Source of the DNA: Streptomyces albicerus
GTDB taxonomy: Bacteria > Actinomycetota > Actinomycetes > Streptomycetales > Streptomycetaceae
Reading direction: 5' to 3'
Assembly (NCBI RefSeq): GCF_008905045.1
Contig: NZ_VWMY01000012.1
Coordinates: forward strand, 133,769 to 197,768
Length of the DNA stretch: 64,000 bases
Below, in pieces: positions 44,088 to 52,567 of this stretch (its first letter is position 1; each line of letters opens with the position of its first letter). The notes below the pieces were generated by a model. That model did no database searches and was not told where the DNA came from. It was given only the letters and a program-made list of their open reading frames with translations. The position numbers and the translations under genes were made by a program.

Positions 44088-45142
44088 GAGATCTCGGTCT
44101 CTCTTCTGTTGTCTGCGTCGTCGGGCACGGAGTCGGGCGAGGGACCGGGCATGGGGTCGTCCGCGGCTTCGGCCTGGGCGGGGAAGGCGAGGAACCGGGT
44201 GAGCACCGTGCGCGCGCCGGCCGGGGTGTCCGCCTCGGGGCGCTTGTAGCGGTTCAGGAGCGCGATGTACTCCTCGAAGAACTCGCGCAGTTCGGGGAGC
44301 GTCAGCCGGATCGTGCCGCGTGAGTACGGGAAGGCGTCGGCCCATGGCTCGTCGGCCGCGTCCCGCTGGAGCTGCTCGAAGAGTTCGAGGTCGGCGGCGT
44401 ACGCGTGGTGGTTCAGCTCGTCCATCACGAGCCGCATCTCGGGGCTCTGCCGACTGCGCGGCGGGAAACGGCGGTCGCCGGGTACGGCCCGCCACCAGCG
44501 CTCCCTGCCGTGTCCCGCACCGCCCGTCTCCTCGACGAAGCCGTAGCGCGCGAGTTCGCGCAGGTGGTAGCTGGTGGCTCCGGTGTTGAGCCCGAGCGCC
44601 CGGGCGAGCGTCGCGGACGTGGCGGGGCCGTGCACGGTGAGGTGCTGCAACATCCGCTGCCGACGGGGTTGAGCGAGCGCCTTCAGCGCGGCGAGGCCGG
44701 AGAGCTCGATGGGGGCGGAGCGGGTTGCGGAGGCGTCGGGGTATTCGCTGGAGGTGCGTGTGGATGGGGGCGCGGTGGCGGCGGGCTCAGTCGTGGAGGG
44801 CTGAGTGGGCGAGCCCTCCCCTTCCGCCGGGGTGTTGGAGACGTGCCCTGCCGGCGGAAAGTCTGCTGCCGAAACGTGTCCCGCGCCTGCAGACCCGTCG
44901 CGACCGGCCCGCCGAGCGCCTCGGCGTCCTCCGTCGGCTTCGACGCCGCCGCGCTCTGTTGCCGAGGGCCGAGCAGGTGAACTCTCAGCTTCCGCCGTCC
45001 GGTTGGAGGCGTGCGGTGTTGCCGTCGGCTCGCCCGGGGCCTGTCCGGCGCCCTCGGGGGCGGGAGAGGTGCGTCCAGTTTCGAGAGGTCCGGATATGCG
45101 CCCCCGGTCCGCGGGATCGGTAGTGCCGGGTTCCTGTGCCAT
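44084..45142 (-). CDS. ArsR/winged-helix regulator with long disordered N-terminus
   Basis: A 352-residue protein. Residues 1-140 are Pro/Thr/Ser/Gly-rich and probably disordered. A helix-turn-helix of the ArsR type follows (LKALAQPRRQRMLQHLTVHG, ATSATLARALGLNTGATSYH, then the wing FVEETGGAGHGRERWW). The C-terminal ~140 residues contain a helical DUF-like domain with PEMRLVMDELNHHAY. ATG 45142 starts directly below a pair of overlapping inverted repeats that are good operator candidates. It is cotranscribed with the FtsX-type permease, so it most likely controls that gene. Confidence 0.85.
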   Translation of the reverse strand: MAQEPGTTDPADRGRISGPLETGRTSPAPEGAGQAPGEPTATPHASNRTAEAESSPARPSATERGGVEADGGRRGARRAGRDGSAGAGHVSAADFPPAGHVSNTPAEGEGSPTQPSTTEPAATAPPSTRTSSEYPDASATRSAPIELSGLAALKALAQPRRQRMLQHLTVHGPATSATLARALGLNTGATSYHLRELARYGFVEETGGAGHGRERWWRAVPGDRRFPPRSRQSPEMRLVMDELNHHAYAADLELFEQLQRDAADEPWADAFPYSRGTIRLTLPELREFFEEYIALLNRYKRPEADTPAGARTVLTRFLAFPAQAEAADDPMPGPSPDSVPDDADNRRETEIS

Positions 45143-45144
45143 GC

Positions 45145-45178
45145 GTACACAGTCGCCTGTGCACAGCTACCTGTGCAC
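45145..45178 (-). promoter_or_regulatory. overlapping inverted repeats upstream of ArsR-type gene (operator candidate)
   Basis: Two palindromes share a half-site: GTACACAG-TCGC-CTGTGCAC (45145-45164) and GTGCACAG-CTAC-CTGTGCAC (45159-45178). The second is perfect, the first has one mismatch. They lie immediately upstream of the regulator ATG (45142), where autoregulation by an ArsR-family dimer would be expected. Confidence 0.75.
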
Positions 45179-45446
45179 TGCGGTCGTCCGGCGTCTTGTA
45201 CGGGGGATAACCCCACCCTCGGCCACCGCAACGGAGGCTCTCCAGCAGGGAGTTGTCTCTCATCCGGGATCGAGGCTCCACCACGATGGCGGCCCGCGGC
45301 CACAGCCCGGCCCGGGTCCGGATCCGGACGCGATGGGCGCCCCCGCGCGTCCACCGTGTCCAGGATCCGTAGCCGAACGGCCCGGAGCCGACAGGCCCGC
45401 AGCCGACAGCCCCGGAGGCAGCTTTACGCCTCCTCAAGGGCCCGGC

Positions 45447-46367
45447 TCAGAACCCCTCGTCGCCGAGGAACTCCGCGTCCTCGCCCTCTTCCTCCAGCGC
45501 CTGCCGGACCACTCTGAGGGCCATGCCCTCGGAGTAGCCCTTGCGGGCGAGCATGCCCGCGAGGCGCCGTATCCGCTTGTCGCGGTCGAGGCCACGCGTG
45601 GCGCGCAGCTTGCGGGCGACGAGCTCGCGCGCGGTCGCCTCCTCCTGCTCGGAGTCGAGCTGTCCGACCGCCTCGTCGATCAGCGTGGAGTCCACGCCCT
45701 TGGTCCGCAGCTCCTGGGCGAGCGCCCGCCGGGCCAGGCCCCGGCCGTGGTGCCGGGACTCCACCCAGGCTTCGGCGAAAGCGCTGTCGTTGATCAGCCC
45801 GACCTCTTCGAAGCGGGACAGCACCTCGTCCGCCACGTCGTCCGGGATCTCGCGCTTGCGCAACGCGTCCGCGAGTTGCTTCCGCGTGCGCGGGGTCCCG
45901 GTGAGCAGGCGCAGGCAGATCGCCCGCGCCCGCTCAGCCGGGTCCCCTGGGGGCTCCCCCTTCTCGGCCCTCGACGAGGAAGGGGGGCCTCCGTCCTGTG
46001 GGCCGCCGTCGGTCTGCGCCTCGCCGAAACCGCGTCGCCGGCCGCCCCGGCCGCCGCGACGCGGGGTTCCGTCACCCCGCGGCTCTTCGCCCCGCGACCC
46101 GTCGTCCCCGTACGACCAGCCATCGTCACCACGCCGCCGACCAGCGCCGCGACGCGAGCCACCGCTCGGCGAACCGTCACCGTCCGGCGGACCGTCACCC
46201 CCTGGATCGCCGTACGCCCCCTCGGCGCCCCAGGCCTCGAGACCGTACGACCCGTCACCTTCGTACGCCCTGTCCCTGTCTCCCGCGGAACCGATGTCAC
46301 CCCCGCGCCCCCGTCCTTCGGAGGCGACGGGGTGGACGTACTCGGCCCAGTCGGTTCGTCGCGTCAT
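45447..46367 (-). CDS. recX: recombination regulator RecX
   Basis: A 306-residue RecX; the family's core covers only the last ~165 residues (ARAICLRLLTGTPRTRKQLA, IPDDVADEVLSRFEEVGLIN, GLARRALAQELRTKGV, RIRRLAGMLARKGYSEGMAL). The first ~140 residues are a Gly/Asp/Arg-rich extension found in Streptomyces RecX. RecX binds RecA filaments and limits their growth. ATG 46367 lies three bases after the recA stop, so translation is coupled to recA. Confidence 0.93.
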   Translation of the reverse strand: MTRRTDWAEYVHPVASEGRGRGGDIGSAGDRDRAYEGDGSYGLEAWGAEGAYGDPGGDGPPDGDGSPSGGSRRGAGRRRGDDGWSYGDDGSRGEEPRGDGTPRRGGRGGRRRGFGEAQTDGGPQDGGPPSSSRAEKGEPPGDPAERARAICLRLLTGTPRTRKQLADALRKREIPDDVADEVLSRFEEVGLINDSAFAEAWVESRHHGRGLARRALAQELRTKGVDSTLIDEAVGQLDSEQEEATARELVARKLRATRGLDRDKRIRRLAGMLARKGYSEGMALRVVRQALEEEGEDAEFLGDEGF

Positions 46368-46370
46368 GGA

Positions 46371-47498
46371 CTAGCTCTTGGCCGCCGCGGCCTTGGGCTT
46401 GACGGCCTTGGCCGCGGGAGCGGGAACCGTCTTCGCGGCCTCGCCAGGAGCGGTGGCCGACACCGCCGCGTCCGCCCCCGGCTCAGCGGTCGGCTTCTCC
46501 GGCTTCACACCGACGCCCAGCTTCTCCAGGATCTTCTTCTCGATCTCGTTGGCGAGGTCGGGGTTGTCCTTCAGGAAGTTGCGCGCGTTCTCCTTGCCCT
46601 GGCCGAGCTGGTCGCCCTCGTACGTGTACCAGGCGCCGGCCTTGCGGACGAAGCCGTTCTCCACGCCCATGTCGATCAGGCCGCCCTCGCGGCTGATGCC
46701 CTGCCCGTAGAGGATGTCGAACTCGGCCTGCTTGAAGGGCGGCGCGACCTTGTTCTTGACGACCTTGACGCGCGTGCGGTTGCCGACCGCGTCGGTGCCG
46801 TCCTTCAGCGTCTCGATGCGCCGGATGTCGAGCCGCACCGAGGCGTAGAACTTCAGCGCCCGGCCACCGGTCGTGGTCTCCGGGGAGCCGAACATCACGC
46901 CGATCTTCTCGCGCAGCTGGTTGATGAAGATCGCGGTGGTCTTCGACTGGTTGAGCGCGCTGGTGATCTTCCGCAGGGCCTGGCTCATCAGTCGGGCCTG
47001 CAGACCCACGTGCGAGTCGCCCATCTCGCCCTCGATCTCCGCGCGCGGCACCAGGGCGGCGACGGAGTCGATGACGATGAGGTCGAGGGCGCCGGAACGG
47101 ACCAGCATGTCCACGATCTCCAGAGCCTGCTCGCCGTTGTCCGGCTGCGACAGGATCAGGTTGTCGATGTCGACGCCGAGCTTCTTCGCGTACTCGGGGT
47201 CGAGGGCGTGCTCCGCGTCCACGAAGGCCACCTGACCGCCGGCCTTCTGCGCGTTCGCCACCGCGTGCAGGGTCAGGGTCGTCTTGCCGGAGGACTCCGG
47301 GCCGTACACCTCCACCACTCGGCCGCGCGGCAGGCCGCCGACGCCGAGGGCTACGTCGAGTGCGGTCGACCCTGTATGGATGACCTCGATGGGCTCGTTC
47401 GGCCGCTCGCCGAGGCGCATCACCGCGCCCTTGCCGAATTGCCGTTCAATCTGTGCGAGCGCGGCGTCGAGCGCCTTCTCGCGGTCGGTTCCTGCCAT
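46371..47498 (-). CDS. recA: recombinase RecA
   Basis: A 375-residue RecA. Walker [11 protein letters not shown], Walker [11 protein letters not shown], the L1 region [17 protein letters not shown], the L2 region [20 protein letters not shown] and the acidic-to-basic C-terminus are all present. The final ~45 residues are Ala/Lys/Pro-rich, as in other Streptomyces. ATG 47498 has GGTGGAA upstream. It is transcribed from a promoter with an embedded LexA site (47658-47687) and followed by recX. Confidence 0.98.
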   Translation of the reverse strand: MAGTDREKALDAALAQIERQFGKGAVMRLGERPNEPIEVIHTGSTALDVALGVGGLPRGRVVEVYGPESSGKTTLTLHAVANAQKAGGQVAFVDAEHALDPEYAKKLGVDIDNLILSQPDNGEQALEIVDMLVRSGALDLIVIDSVAALVPRAEIEGEMGDSHVGLQARLMSQALRKITSALNQSKTTAIFINQLREKIGVMFGSPETTTGGRALKFYASVRLDIRRIETLKDGTDAVGNRTRVKVVKNKVAPPFKQAEFDILYGQGISREGGLIDMGVENGFVRKAGAWYTYEGDQLGQGKENARNFLKDNPDLANEIEKKILEKLGVGVKPEKPTAEPGADAAVSATAPGEAAKTVPAPAAKAVKPKAAAAKS

Positions 47499-47657
47499 GG
47501 GTTCCACCCGATTTGCTTGAGTCGATCGCTTCACGTCAAAGACGCTAACGCCTGCCACTGACAATGCGCCCCGACGCCCGTCCGGCCTGTGGATAACTCG
47601 GGCACTTCTCCATCAAATCCCCGTCGACATCCCGTCTCGGGCCTCGCCAGAGCCTCC

Positions 47658-47687
47658 ATAAGAATGGATGTTCGATTTTGGTGTCAA
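47658..47687 (-). promoter_or_regulatory. recA promoter with LexA (SOS) box
   Basis: On the minus strand TTGACA (47687-47682) and TCTTAT (47663-47658) are separated by 18 bases. Between and overlapping them is GAACATCCATTC (47673-47662), close to the actinobacterial SOS consensus GAAC-N4-GTTC. This arrangement is the same as I recall for Streptomyces lividans recA. The leader to the ATG is about 150 bases. Confidence 0.85.
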
Positions 47688-47785
47688 GCGCACCACACGC
47701 TCCCACGGGAGCATGGCGCGGACGGTGACACCCGGCTGCTTCCAGGGTCGTACGCGCAGCGCGCCAGTGCGACTGCCCCGACGCG

Positions 47786-49063
47786 CTACGCGGTGTCCCG
47801 GGGCTCCGCGTCCTCTGCCGGCCTCGCCTCACGGGGTCCTCGCAGCACGCGTCCCATGCGTACGAGGAGGGTGCCCGAGGCCCGCTCGCGGCGCCCGTGC
47901 ACCCGGGGGTCGTCTGTGACGTCGTAGCGCTTCACGTACGCCCCCAGGAAGGCCTGCAGCGTGGCGACCGCGGGGATGGCGATCAGCGCGCCGACGGCAC
48001 CGAGCAGGGCCGTGCCCGCGATGACCGACCCGAAGGCGACCGCGGGGTGGATGTCCACGGTCTTCGCGGTCAGCTTGGGCTGCAGCACGTAGTTCTCGAA
48101 CTGCTGGTAGACCACGACGAAGATCAGCACCCACAGCGCGTACCAGGGGTCGACGGTGAAGGCGATCAGCATCGGCAGGGCGCCCGCGAGATACGTACCG
48201 ATGGTGGGGATGAACTGCGAGACCAGGCCCACCCAGACGGCGAGCACGGGCGCGTAGTTCACGTCGAGCGACTCCAGCAGGATGTAGTGCGCTATGCCGG
48301 AGATCAGGGCCATCAGTCCGCGCGAGTACAGATAGCCGCCGGTCTTGTTGACGGCGATCTCCCACGCGCGCAGCACCTCGGCCTGCCGGGCGGGCGGCAG
48401 TACGGAGCACAGGGCGCGCCGGAGCCGCGGGCCGTCGGCGGCGAAGTAGAACGCGAACAGCGTGATCGTCAGCAGCTGGAAGAGTCCGCCCAGTACTTGC
48501 GTGGACACGTCCAGGACGCCGGTGGCGCTGTTCTGCACGTACTTCCGGAGCCAGTCGGAGCGCAGCAGGCTGTCCTGGATGTCGACGCGGCTGAGCTCCG
48601 TGTGGAAGGTCGTGTTGATCCAGCTGATCACCGAGTCGACGTACTTCGGGAAGTCCTCGACCATGTCGATGATCTGGTTGGCGAGCATCGACCCGAGCAG
48701 CGTGATGAAGCCCGCGCTCACGATCAACACGGCGAGGAACACGATCGCGGTGGCCAGCCCTCGGCGCATGCCGTACGAGGCCATCCAGCTCACCGCGGGC
48801 TCTATGGCGAGTGCCAGGAAGAAGGCGATCAGGATGTTGATCAGCAGCCCGGTCAGCTGGTGGAAGGCCCAACTGCCCAGCTGAAAGCAGGCGATGAGGG
48901 TGAGGGCGAGCACCATGGCGCGCGGCAGCCAGCGTGGCATGCGGGCGCGCCCCTCGGCCGCGTCCCCGGCCGGGGGGCCGGGAGGTGTCGTGCCGAGCGG
49001 GGATGCGTGATGTCCGACCTGCGCGGTCTCATCTGTCGATGCCACGGACCAAGTCTCGCCCAC
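47786..49063 (-). CDS. AI-2E family transporter
   Basis: A 425-residue membrane protein with about eight helices. The family pattern is clear: LINILIAFFLALAIEPAVSW, LATAIVFLAVLIVSAGFITL, an outer-loop segment LANQIIDMVEDFPKYVDSVI, then ILLESLDVNYAPVLAVWVG and PAVAFGSVIAGTALLGAVGA. Members export small molecules or ions; only some affect AI-2. Start GTG 49063 has GGTGG close upstream; GTG 49043 is an alternative. It lies upstream of recA on the same strand and has no other obvious link. Confidence 0.86.
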   Translation of the reverse strand: MGETWSVASTDETAQVGHHASPLGTTPPGPPAGDAAEGRARMPRWLPRAMVLALTLIACFQLGSWAFHQLTGLLINILIAFFLALAIEPAVSWMASYGMRRGLATAIVFLAVLIVSAGFITLLGSMLANQIIDMVEDFPKYVDSVISWINTTFHTELSRVDIQDSLLRSDWLRKYVQNSATGVLDVSTQVLGGLFQLLTITLFAFYFAADGPRLRRALCSVLPPARQAEVLRAWEIAVNKTGGYLYSRGLMALISGIAHYILLESLDVNYAPVLAVWVGLVSQFIPTIGTYLAGALPMLIAFTVDPWYALWVLIFVVVYQQFENYVLQPKLTAKTVDIHPAVAFGSVIAGTALLGAVGALIAIPAVATLQAFLGAYVKRYDVTDDPRVHGRRERASGTLLVRMGRVLRGPREARPAEDAEPRDTA

Positions 49064-49105
49064 GCCACCGACAATCGGTCCCCGCTCCCGGATCTTCGTG
49101 GCTTG

Positions 49106-49300
49106 TCAGCGCTTTTCGTACGGAACGTTCACCGCTGTACACACCGCGCGCCACACGTCCTTCGCCTCCCAGCCCGCGTCCAGCGCCTGCTGCACCGTGC
49201 GTCCGCCGAGTTCCGACATCACGTGGTCGCGCGCGAAGGAGTCGGCGTACCCCTCGCCGAAGTGATCCGCCATCCGCTGCCAGAAGACCGTCAACCGCAT
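49106..49300 (-). CDS. DUF3046 family protein
   Basis: A 64-residue protein, MRLTVFWQRMADHFGEGYAD, then HVMSELGGRTVQQALDAGW and DVWRAVCTAVNVPY. This is the DUF3046 family, found next to recA/recX across actinobacteria (the mycobacterial relative lies by recX). Function unknown. It lies 42 bases before the AI-2E gene on the same strand. Confidence 0.93.
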   Translation of the reverse strand: MRLTVFWQRMADHFGEGYADSFARDHVMSELGGRTVQQALDAGWEAKDVWRAVCTAVNVPYEKR

Positions 49301-49380
49301 GACTCCAGTATCCCGCCCCTGAGGGTGGGCCCGAGCCGGGACCGCTTGCCGAGAACGCTTTCCGTCCTACGGTCTGACTC

Positions 49381-50325
49381 ATGGCCGAAACCGGAGCATC
49401 CCCACTCCCCCCGACGCCCCCGGCGCACACCCCCCTCGCCCGCGCCGAGCACTTTGTCTGGCTCACCGCGCGCGTGCTGGAGCAGCGCCGTTTCGAGTAC
49501 CACTTCCTGGGTGGCGGCGCCGACGCTGTCGAGACCGCGCTGTCCGCCTACCGCAACGAGGACGACGGGTACGGCCACGCGCTGGAACCCGATCTGCGCG
49601 GCCCGGTCAGCCAGCCCCTGCACACGGGACACGCGCTGCGTGTCCTGGACTCGATCGGGCGCTGCGGCGGGCAGCGGGTGGAACGCGTGTGCCGCTATCT
49701 GACCTCCGTGTCGACTCAGGACGGTGCGCTGCCGGCGATCCATCCCAGCCAGCGCGGCTATCCGGCGGCACCCTTCGTGCCGATCGTGGACAACCCGCCC
49801 AGCGAACTGCTCGCCACCGGCCCCGTGGTGGGCCTGTTGCACCGCAACGAGGTGTGGCACGCCTGGCTGTTCAGGGCCACCGACTTCTGCTGGCAGGCCG
49901 TGGAGTCCCTGGAGAAGTCCCATCCGTACGAGATCGAGGCGGCCGTGGCCTTCCTGGACTCCGCGCCCGACCGCCCACGCGCGGAGGGGGCCGCCGACCG
50001 GCTCGGCCGCCTGGTGCGCGAGCACCGGCTCGCGGCGCTGGATCCTGAGCGTCTCGAGGCGTTCCCCGTGTCACCCGGCTACGCGCCCGGAGAACACCAC
50101 TTCCCGTACGACTACGCGAAGACACCGGGCTCACTCGCGCGCGCGTGGTTCACCGACGAGGAGATGACGCGCTCCCTGGAGTACCTGGTGAGCCAGCAAC
50201 AGGAGGACGGCGGCTGGCCGATCAGCTGGCGCCAGTGGGCGCCGAGCGCCGCCCTGGAGGCGCGCCCGATCGTGACGATCGAGACACTGCGCACCCTACG
50301 GGCCTACGGGCTGCCCGTCGGCTGA
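49381..50325 (+). CDS. prenyltransferase/squalene-cyclase-fold hypothetical protein
   Basis: A 314-residue soluble protein. The last part has YLVSQQQEDGGWPISW, a QW-like repeat of the alpha/alpha-toroid fold of squalene cyclases and prenyltransferases, and an earlier GALPAIHP block. The acid motif of true class II terpene cyclases (DxDD) is absent, so it is probably not a cyclase. ATG 49381; divergent from DUF3046. Similar proteins are common in Streptomyces near recA. Function not known. Confidence 0.72.
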   Translation: MAETGASPLPPTPPAHTPLARAEHFVWLTARVLEQRRFEYHFLGGGADAVETALSAYRNEDDGYGHALEPDLRGPVSQPLHTGHALRVLDSIGRCGGQRVERVCRYLTSVSTQDGALPAIHPSQRGYPAAPFVPIVDNPPSELLATGPVVGLLHRNEVWHAWLFRATDFCWQAVESLEKSHPYEIEAAVAFLDSAPDRPRAEGAADRLGRLVREHRLAALDPERLEAFPVSPGYAPGEHHFPYDYAKTPGSLARAWFTDEEMTRSLEYLVSQQQEDGGWPISWRQWAPSAALEARPIVTIETLRTLRAYGLPVG

Positions 50326-50475
50326 CGCTCCCTGGGCCTCCAGCGCCGTGACCAGCACGGCCGCGGTGCACCGCCGGGCGCGGGCGTCGGCCTCCAGGAC
50401 GGCGCACGCGTCGACGTACGTCTCGGTCACGGCGCCCGCGGCCCGGTGGTGCCACGCGCACGCGTGCCGCCGCCC

Positions 50476-50784
50476 TCAGCCCGTCATCGCCCGCACCCCC
50501 GCCGTGACCAGCACGGCCGCGGCCACGACCAACAGGAAGGGGGCTCGCAGCAGCAGCGCCACGGCGGCCGCCGCAAGCCCGGCGGCCTTCGCGTCCAGCA
50601 CCAGGACGCGCCCGTCGGCGAAGGTCTGCTGGGCCGTCAGGGCGGCCAGCAGGGCGACGGGCAACAGGGCGGCCAGCCGCTGGACGAGCGGCCGTTCCAG
50701 AACGCCCGCGGGGACCAGCAGCCCAATGAGCTTGACGGCGTAGCAGCCGACAGCGGTCAGGCCGATCGCGATCCAGATGTTCAA
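50476..50784 (-). CDS. azlD: AzlD-type branched-chain amino acid export subunit
   Basis: A 102-residue protein with three hydrophobic helices (NIWIAIGLTAVGCYAVKLIG, VQRLAALLPVALLAALTAQQ and LLLRAPFLLVVAAAVLVTAG). Small partner of AzlC in export of branched-chain amino acids or their analogues. TTG 50784 has GGGGGAGGA just upstream, and TTGA overlaps the azlC stop, so translation is coupled. Confidence 0.86.
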   Translation of the reverse strand: MNIWIAIGLTAVGCYAVKLIGLLVPAGVLERPLVQRLAALLPVALLAALTAQQTFADGRVLVLDAKAAGLAAAAVALLLRAPFLLVVAAAVLVTAGVRAMTG

Positions 50785-51539
50785 CGGTCCTCCCCCGGTA
50801 CGTCGTCGGGCTTGGCCTGGGTCGTACGTCCCCTGCGGCGGCCCTCCGCCCAGAGAACGGCCGGGGCGGCGAGCGCGGCCACCAGGACGGGAACACCGGC
50901 AGGCAGTACGGGCAGCAGTCCGAGCCCCAGGACCACCGCGAGCCCCCCGACGGCCCTCTCCATGGTGGTCTTGAGCATCGGCGCGAGCAGCGCCAGGAAG
51001 ACAGCGGGCCCGGCCGCGTCCAGACCCCAGGCGTCTGTGTCGCCGATGGCTTCGGCACCCAGCGCGCCGAGCAACGTGGTGAGGTTCCACAGCACGTAGA
51101 GCGACAGTCCGGTGACGGTGAAGCCGATCCGTACGCTGCGCCGCGTGGGCTGGGCGAGCGCCACGGCCGTGGTCTCGTCGATGACCCACTGGGCGGCGAA
51201 CGGCCGCACCGCGCGCGGGAGGGCCAGCAACTGTGACAGACGCAGCCCGTAGAAGGCGTTGCGCACCCCCAGGAAGAACGCGCCCGCGGCGGCCGTGAAC
51301 GGGTTGCCCCCGCCGGCCAGAGCCCCCACGAGGGCGAACTGCGAGGCGCCGGTGAACACCAGAAGACTGAGGGCGCAGGTCTGCAGCAGCGTGAGCCCGC
51401 TGCCCGCCGAGGTCACCCCGAAGGCGAAACCGGACAGGCCGACGGCGACCCCGACTCCTAGGGCGTCCCGTACGACGGCGGCGTCGGGTTTTCCGCCGTC
51501 TTCACTGTGTATGTCTGCGAGTGCTGTCTGTTCTGCCAC
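50781..51539 (-). CDS. azlC: AzlC-type amino acid exporter
   Basis: A 252-residue membrane protein of the AzlC/YgaZ group. It shows GVGVAVGLSGFAFGVTSAG, FTGASQFALVGALAGGGN and the motif ARGAFFLGVRNAFYGLRLS-like AFFLGVRNAFYGLRL, followed by FAAQWVIDETTAVAL. GTG 51539 lies inside the end of the upstream AraC-type gene, which it overlaps by 82 bases. Partner azlD follows. The overlap and neighbourhood imply control by the AraC-type protein. Confidence 0.9.
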   Translation of the reverse strand: MAEQTALADIHSEDGGKPDAAVVRDALGVGVAVGLSGFAFGVTSAGSGLTLLQTCALSLLVFTGASQFALVGALAGGGNPFTAAAGAFFLGVRNAFYGLRLSQLLALPRAVRPFAAQWVIDETTAVALAQPTRRSVRIGFTVTGLSLYVLWNLTTLLGALGAEAIGDTDAWGLDAAGPAVFLALLAPMLKTTMERAVGGLAVVLGLGLLPVLPAGVPVLVAALAAPAVLWAEGRRRGRTTQAKPDDVPGEDR

Positions 51540-52405
51540 GCCTCGGACGGTAGGAGCAGCCCCTGCCGCGGGTCTTGTACGTTCTTGCGCTCGCGTTGGT
51601 ACGCCCCCGGCGGCACACCCACGATCCGGGTGAAGTGGCGGTTGAGGTGCGGCTGGTCGGTGAAGCCGACGGCGAGCGCCGCTTCGGCGGGTGCGGTGCC
51701 CGTGTCCAGGAGGCGGCGTGCGCGGCGTACGCGGACGTCGGTCAGCCAGGTGTGGGGAGGCATGCCGTAGGCGTCGCGGAATGCGCGCAGCAGCGCGAAG
51801 GGGCTGGTCCCGAGGCCGGTGGCCAGCTGCTCCAGGCTGGGCGGCTCGGCCATCCGTTCCTCGAGCACGGCACGCGCGCGTGCCGCGACTCGGGCTCCCG
51901 CCGTCCGCAAGGCCCGCTGCGGCAGCGGGCCGCCGTTCAGGCGCAGCAGCCGGGTCACCGCAACCCGAAGAAGTGTGTCGGCGGCGAGCGCGTTGCCCTC
52001 GTCCGCGGCGCGCAGCACCTGGTGGACCAGGCCTACGGCGTACGGGTCGTCGAGCACCGGACTGGTGAACCCGGGGGTTCCGCGAAGAGCGGTGGTCTCG
52101 GCCGCGATCTCGGCCACCAGCTCCGGTGACGGATAGACCGCCCCGTACCGCCAGCCCTCCGGAACACCGGCACGCCCCGTGTGCGGGGTATCGGGATTGA
52201 CCAGGGCCAACGCCCCGGCTCCCGCATACTGATCCGCACCACCGTGATGGAAGACCTCGACGCCGTCCGCGATGGCGGCGATGACGAAGTTCTCGTGAGT
52301 GTGCCGGACGAAGGTCTTGTGGACATACCGGGCCCGCAGCAGATCGACGCCGGGCAGCTCCGCGTACTGCCAGTGCCGTGCCCGCTCCTTCCCCGCACCC
52401 GCCAT
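51458..52405 (-). CDS. AraC-family transcriptional regulator
   Basis: A 315-residue regulator. An N-terminal cupin sensor domain (FVRHTHENFVIAAIADGVEV, ALALVNPDTPHTGRAG) is followed by two AraC helix-turn-helix motifs (LEQLATGLGTSPFALLRAFR and LAVGFTDQPHLNRHFTRIVG, ending PGAYQRER). ATG 52405 has GGAG nine bases upstream; ATG 52423 lacks a ribosome binding site. After the HTH, ~50 residues extend into the azlC start. It is probably the activator of azlCD. Confidence 0.9.
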   Translation of the reverse strand: MAGAGKERARHWQYAELPGVDLLRARYVHKTFVRHTHENFVIAAIADGVEVFHHGGADQYAGAGALALVNPDTPHTGRAGVPEGWRYGAVYPSPELVAEIAAETTALRGTPGFTSPVLDDPYAVGLVHQVLRAADEGNALAADTLLRVAVTRLLRLNGGPLPQRALRTAGARVAARARAVLEERMAEPPSLEQLATGLGTSPFALLRAFRDAYGMPPHTWLTDVRVRRARRLLDTGTAPAEAALAVGFTDQPHLNRHFTRIVGVPPGAYQRERKNVQDPRQGLLLPSEAWQNRQHSQTYTVKTAENPTPPSYGTP

Positions 52406-52567
52406 GCCCTCATTCTCCGCCATCGCGACGGAGACCGGCCGAGGGGCAGCCCCGGCGCCCCGCCGCGGCTGCCCTCGCCACCCACCCCACCGGCAGGCGC
52501 GAACCGCCCACCATCCACGTTCGCGCAGGTCAGCGCCATTGTCAGTGGCTGGGTGCAGGATGGACGC

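Noticed and set aside
42093..44249. 718-codon open frame on the plus strand
   Set aside because: Antisense of the FtsX-type permease; Gly/Arg-rich with no domain.
50297..50430. Possible small gene between the prenyltransferase-fold gene and azlD (minus strand)
   Set aside because: Codon use looks coding-like for about 40 codons, but no ribosome binding site or homologue is evident, and it overlaps the end of the plus-strand gene.
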